This document shows, in pieces, positions 4,610 to 5,599 of a stretch of DNA of 5,599 bases. A program made the translations under genes and the position numbers. Below the pieces are notes generated by a model, which did no database searches, was not told where the DNA came from, and was given only the letters and a program-made list of their open reading frames with translations. Source of the DNA: Caldilineaceae bacterium (GTDB lineage: Bacteria > Chloroflexota > Anaerolineae > Caldilineales > Caldilineaceae); the NCBI GenBank assembly GCA_015494005.1, contig WGCB01000023.1, positions 1-5,599 of the forward strand. Direction: 5' to 3'. The first letter of the stretch is position 1. The number at the start of each line of letters is the position of its first letter.

Positions 4610-5599
4610 ATGTCACCCAAACCACCTGTCAAGAAATGCGTGCTTGCCTACTCCGGCGGGCTGGACACCAGCATCATCGTGCCCTGGCTGCGGAACAACT
4701 ACGGCTGCGAGGTCATCGCCTTCTGCGCCAACCTGGGCCAGGGGGAGGAGCTGGAAGGGCTGGAGGAGAAGGCCCTGACCTCGGGCGCCAGCAAGGTCTA
4801 CGTGGAGGACCTGCGGGCCGAGTTCCTCACGGACTACGTCTTCCCCACCATGCAGGCCGGGGCCATCTACGAGCGGGAGTACCTGCTGGGCACCTCCATG
4901 GCCCGGCCCCTCATCGCCAAGCGCATGGTGGAGATCGCCGAGATGGAGGGCGCGGACGCGGTGGCCCACGGCGCCACAGGCAAGGGCAACGACCAGGTCC
5001 GCTTCGAGCTGACGGTCATGGCCCTGAACCCCAAGCTGCGCATCATCGCTCCCTGGCGGGAGTGGAACATCCGGGGCCGGCGGGACGCCCTGGACTACGC
5101 CGCGGAGCACAACGTGCCGGTGAAGGCCACGGAGGATCGCATCTACAGCCAGGATCGCAACCTCTGGCACCTGAGCAACGAGGGCGGCCCCCTGGAAGAT
5201 CCCTGGACCGAGCCCCCCGCGGATATGTTCGAGTGGACGGCCAACCCGGAGGAGGCCCCGGACGAGCCGGAGTACGTGGAGCTCTACTTCCGCCAGGGCA
5301 TCCCAGAGCGGATCAACGGGGTGGCCCGGGGGCCGGTGGGGCTGCTGGAGGAGCTCAACGCGCTGGGAGCCAAGCATGGCATCGGTCGGGTGGACCTGGT
5401 GGAGAACCGGCTGGTGGGCATGAAGAGCCGAGGCGTCTACGAGACCCCGGGGGGCACCATCCTCTACAAGGCCCACGCCGCCCTGGAGCAGCTCTGCCTG
5501 GACAAGGAGACCCTGCACTACAAGCAGCAGGTGGGCCTGCGCTACGCGGAGCTGGTCTACAACGGCCAGTGGTTCACCCCCCTGCGGGAGGCCCTGGAC
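4610..5599 (+). CDS. argG: Argininosuccinate synthase (3' end outside window)
   Basis: Argininosuccinate synthase joins citrulline and aspartate using ATP to make argininosuccinate, the penultimate step of arginine synthesis in the cytosol. The first 330 codons are present of about 400 usual, and the frame is open to the window edge. The N-terminal ATP-pyrophosphatase loop is AYSGGLDTS (13-21). [13 protein letters not shown] and [14 protein letters not shown] (H120 to about 133) follow, forming the citrulline/aspartate-binding region. Later family blocks are [15 protein letters not shown] and [15 protein letters not shown] (from residue 271). The start is fixed by AAAGGA nine bases upstream. 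It is probably controlled by the leader described above, since no palindromic ArgR operator is seen at the promoter. Codon use matches the other genes. The identification is secure; only the C-terminus is missing. Confidence 0.98.
   Translation, partial: MSPKPPVKKCVLAYSGGLDTSIIVPWLRNNYGCEVIAFCANLGQGEELEGLEEKALTSGASKVYVEDLRAEFLTDYVFPTMQAGAIYEREYLLGTSMARPLIAKRMVEIAEMEGADAVAHGATGKGNDQVRFELTVMALNPKLRIIAPWREWNIRGRRDALDYAAEHNVPVKATEDRIYSQDRNLWHLSNEGGPLEDPWTEPPADMFEWTANPEEAPDEPEYVELYFRQGIPERINGVARGPVGLLEELNALGAKHGIGRVDLVENRLVGMKSRGVYETPGGTILYKAHAALEQLCLDKETLHYKQQVGLRYAELVYNGQWFTPLREALD

Overview
The window is GC-rich bacterial DNA with strong G/C preference at third codon positions and every gene on the + strand. 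The compact LeuRS, the TolB-like repeat protein at the left edge and the general protein style suggest a Chloroflexota bacterium, possibly Caldilinea-like. That placement is an impression from reading the proteins, not a search result.

Layout: (1) bases 1-190 are the 3' end of a gene for a PD40/TolB-type beta-propeller protein. (2) Bases 191-591 are a 400-base gap with a near-consensus extended -10 promoter and a long, highly structured leader for the next gene. (3) Bases 592-4274 hold a three-gene cluster: leuS (leucyl-tRNA synthetase), an AadA-like aminoglycoside nucleotidyltransferase whose start codon overlaps the leuS stop (ATGA), and a HIT-family nucleotide hydrolase 12 bases further on. 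(4) Bases 4275-4609 are a second long leader. (5) Bases 4610-5599 are the first 330 codons of argG (argininosuccinate synthase), cut by the window edge.

The most interesting part is the argG leader. It has a clean sigma70-type promoter, a strong ribosome binding site and a 20-codon open reading frame beginning M-T-R-T-R-R. Two of its four Arg codons are tandem AGG, a codon I did not find among roughly a hundred Arg codons in the four main genes. A textbook intrinsic terminator lies 71 bases before argG. The end of the leader ORF is complementary (8 of 8 bases) to the loop and 3' arm of that terminator, and the AGG AGG segment is complementary (10 of 10) to a downstream segment. This is the logic of ribosome-mediated transcription attenuation, here sensing arginine. 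Arginine is not among the classic bacterial leader-peptide systems (trp, his, leu, ilv, thr, phe).

The leuS leader has a loosely parallel plan: promoter, a possible leaderless 32-codon ORF, two GC-rich hairpins, then a long imperfect hairpin followed by TTTTT. Its signal is less clear. Part of it has the topology of a T-box antiterminator without the canonical sequence. The window may therefore show RNA-level amino-acid control at two neighbouring loci, one for tRNA charging and one for arginine synthesis.
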